Source: Rotaria socialis
Lineage: Eukaryota > Rotifera > Eurotatoria > Philodinida > Philodinidae
Assembly (NCBI GenBank): GCA_905331475.1
Contig: CAJNYU010002676.1
Span: 210,698 to 274,697, forward strand
Direction of reading: 5' to 3'
DNA: 64,000 bases
The translations under genes were made by a program, and so were the position numbers. Of this stretch, positions 63,146 to 64,000 are shown piece after piece. Below the pieces are notes generated by a model. It ran no database searches. It worked only from the letters and a program-made list of their open reading frames with translations, and was not told the DNA's origin. How positions within the stretch are numbered: position 1 is the first letter of the stretch; each line of letters opens with the position of its first letter.

Positions 63146-64000
63146 AACAAAAAAACTTCTTGTCTATTTGTATTTATTTTTTTGTTCTTTACATTAACTT
63201 TTTGCGTGTTAATATTTCTTCTCTGTAGAGTCCTGCAGGTTAAGGTTACAAAAAAAATATTTAGGGTATAAGTAGGGTGTAGCTCATACAAATAAAATTT
63301 TTATAGAGTAGAACTTAATATATATTTCTGACATCTTTTTGATCAAAAACAGTGTAACGGGTGATAGAATAATTTAAATCGAATGGGTAGAATAACAACG
63401 AACGGAAAACAATGGCCTATTGTTTAGTACTATTTTTACATAAGCGGACGAGTTCAGTCACTTTTGATTATTTGTCTAGTAAATGTGCATGTAAATGTAA
63501 TAAAAAAAACTTTTCAGCGCAGCCCCGTTGGGGCTAAAATGTCGAACTCACATATTTCGGTCAGTTAAATACTGATCAAATAGAAGTTTTATTTTTTCAG
63601 TGTAGTGAGATCATATTTTGTTCAGAAATAAGATAATAAAACCTTTTTAACATTTAAAATTTATTGGATCTATCAATAGGAAATATTACTAGAGAGAACG
63701 TATAAAAAACTTTTTGTTTAGAATATGCCAGTATGCTGAAGTGTTTAGTGGTTTCATTGAGAAATATTGTGCATGATAATAGTTTAAACAGTATTTAGGA
63801 TATACTAGTTATCAATATTGTTGAAAAATTTATATTTTTTCGGTTTACTAGATGAGAAATTGATACATGTTTTCATAAACGAAAACTTGATAAAAGCTTC
63901 CCAGTGGATGGAAAGGTTGCGAATTGTAAATACACTAAAGTGGATTCAAGCTCTAGAATAAGGTATTTATGTGAGAAAAAAAAGATTAAAATCTTCATCT
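63146..64000. other. Window end, no gene seen
   Basis: About 850 bp of AT-rich sequence. A small G+C-rich hairpin, GCCCCGTTGGGGC, lies near 63522-63535 with no coding context. No ORF, RNA gene or repeat boundary could be supported. Confidence 0.5.

Overview
This is a nuclear genome segment from an animal. It is AT-rich, every substantial gene is split by many short introns (mostly about 50-70 bp, GT-AG), and the gene set is metazoan and ciliated: axonemal dynein heavy chain, PIERCE1, nicolin-1, ERLEC1, GCN1, an SLC43-type transporter and a synaptopodin-2-like PDZ protein. The compact introns, short intergenic gaps and splice-acceptor-like AGs just upstream of several start codons would suit a bdelloid rotifer or a similar compact spiralian genome. 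That placement is inference.

Layout. 1-237 (+) is the tail of an SGNH/GDSL hydrolase. 464-19441 (-) is one very large dynein heavy chain gene. 20217-20827 (+) is a PIERCE1-like microtubule inner protein, divergent from the dynein. 21503-25023 (-) is a PDZ/synaptopodin-2-like protein. 25.0-27.7 kb is gene-poor and holds a 239-bp MITE-like element. 27750-30573 (-) is nicolin-1, in seven very short exons with one 1.9-kb intron. 30778-33435 (+) is the ER lectin ERLEC1, followed 153 bp later on the same strand by GCN1 (33589-44311). 45243-47247 (+) is an SLC43A3-like transporter. 47611-48932 (+) is a secreted chymotrypsin-fold protease. 49460-50735 (+) is an orphan His/Ser/Pro-rich protein.

The right third holds the least familiar material: three tandem paralogous genes on the minus strand (51598-53039, 54444-56283, 57282 to about 59193). 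Each is built from about 11-15 tiny exons, and every intron I could place is phase 1. The encoded proteins are acidic, low-complexity, carry SUMO-interaction-like V-I-D-L-T motifs in the middle copy, and end in a basic, NLS-like tail. The third copy has four tandem duplicates of one exon-intron unit and a damaged 5' end. I do not recognise this family. Beyond it lies a decayed S1-like protease gene (60822-63145). Its first apparent intron hosts a 918-bp element with 197-bp inverted repeats flanked by TA.

Functional themes: dynein, PIERCE1 and nicolin-1 (tubulin polyglutamylase complex) all act on the axoneme or its tubulin and lie within about 30 kb. ERLEC1 acts in ER-associated degradation, and GCN1 in the response to stalled ribosomes and amino-acid starvation. 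Exon models are hand-read from splice signals, reading frame and remembered family sequence. Outer boundaries of the big genes are firmer than individual internal splice sites.
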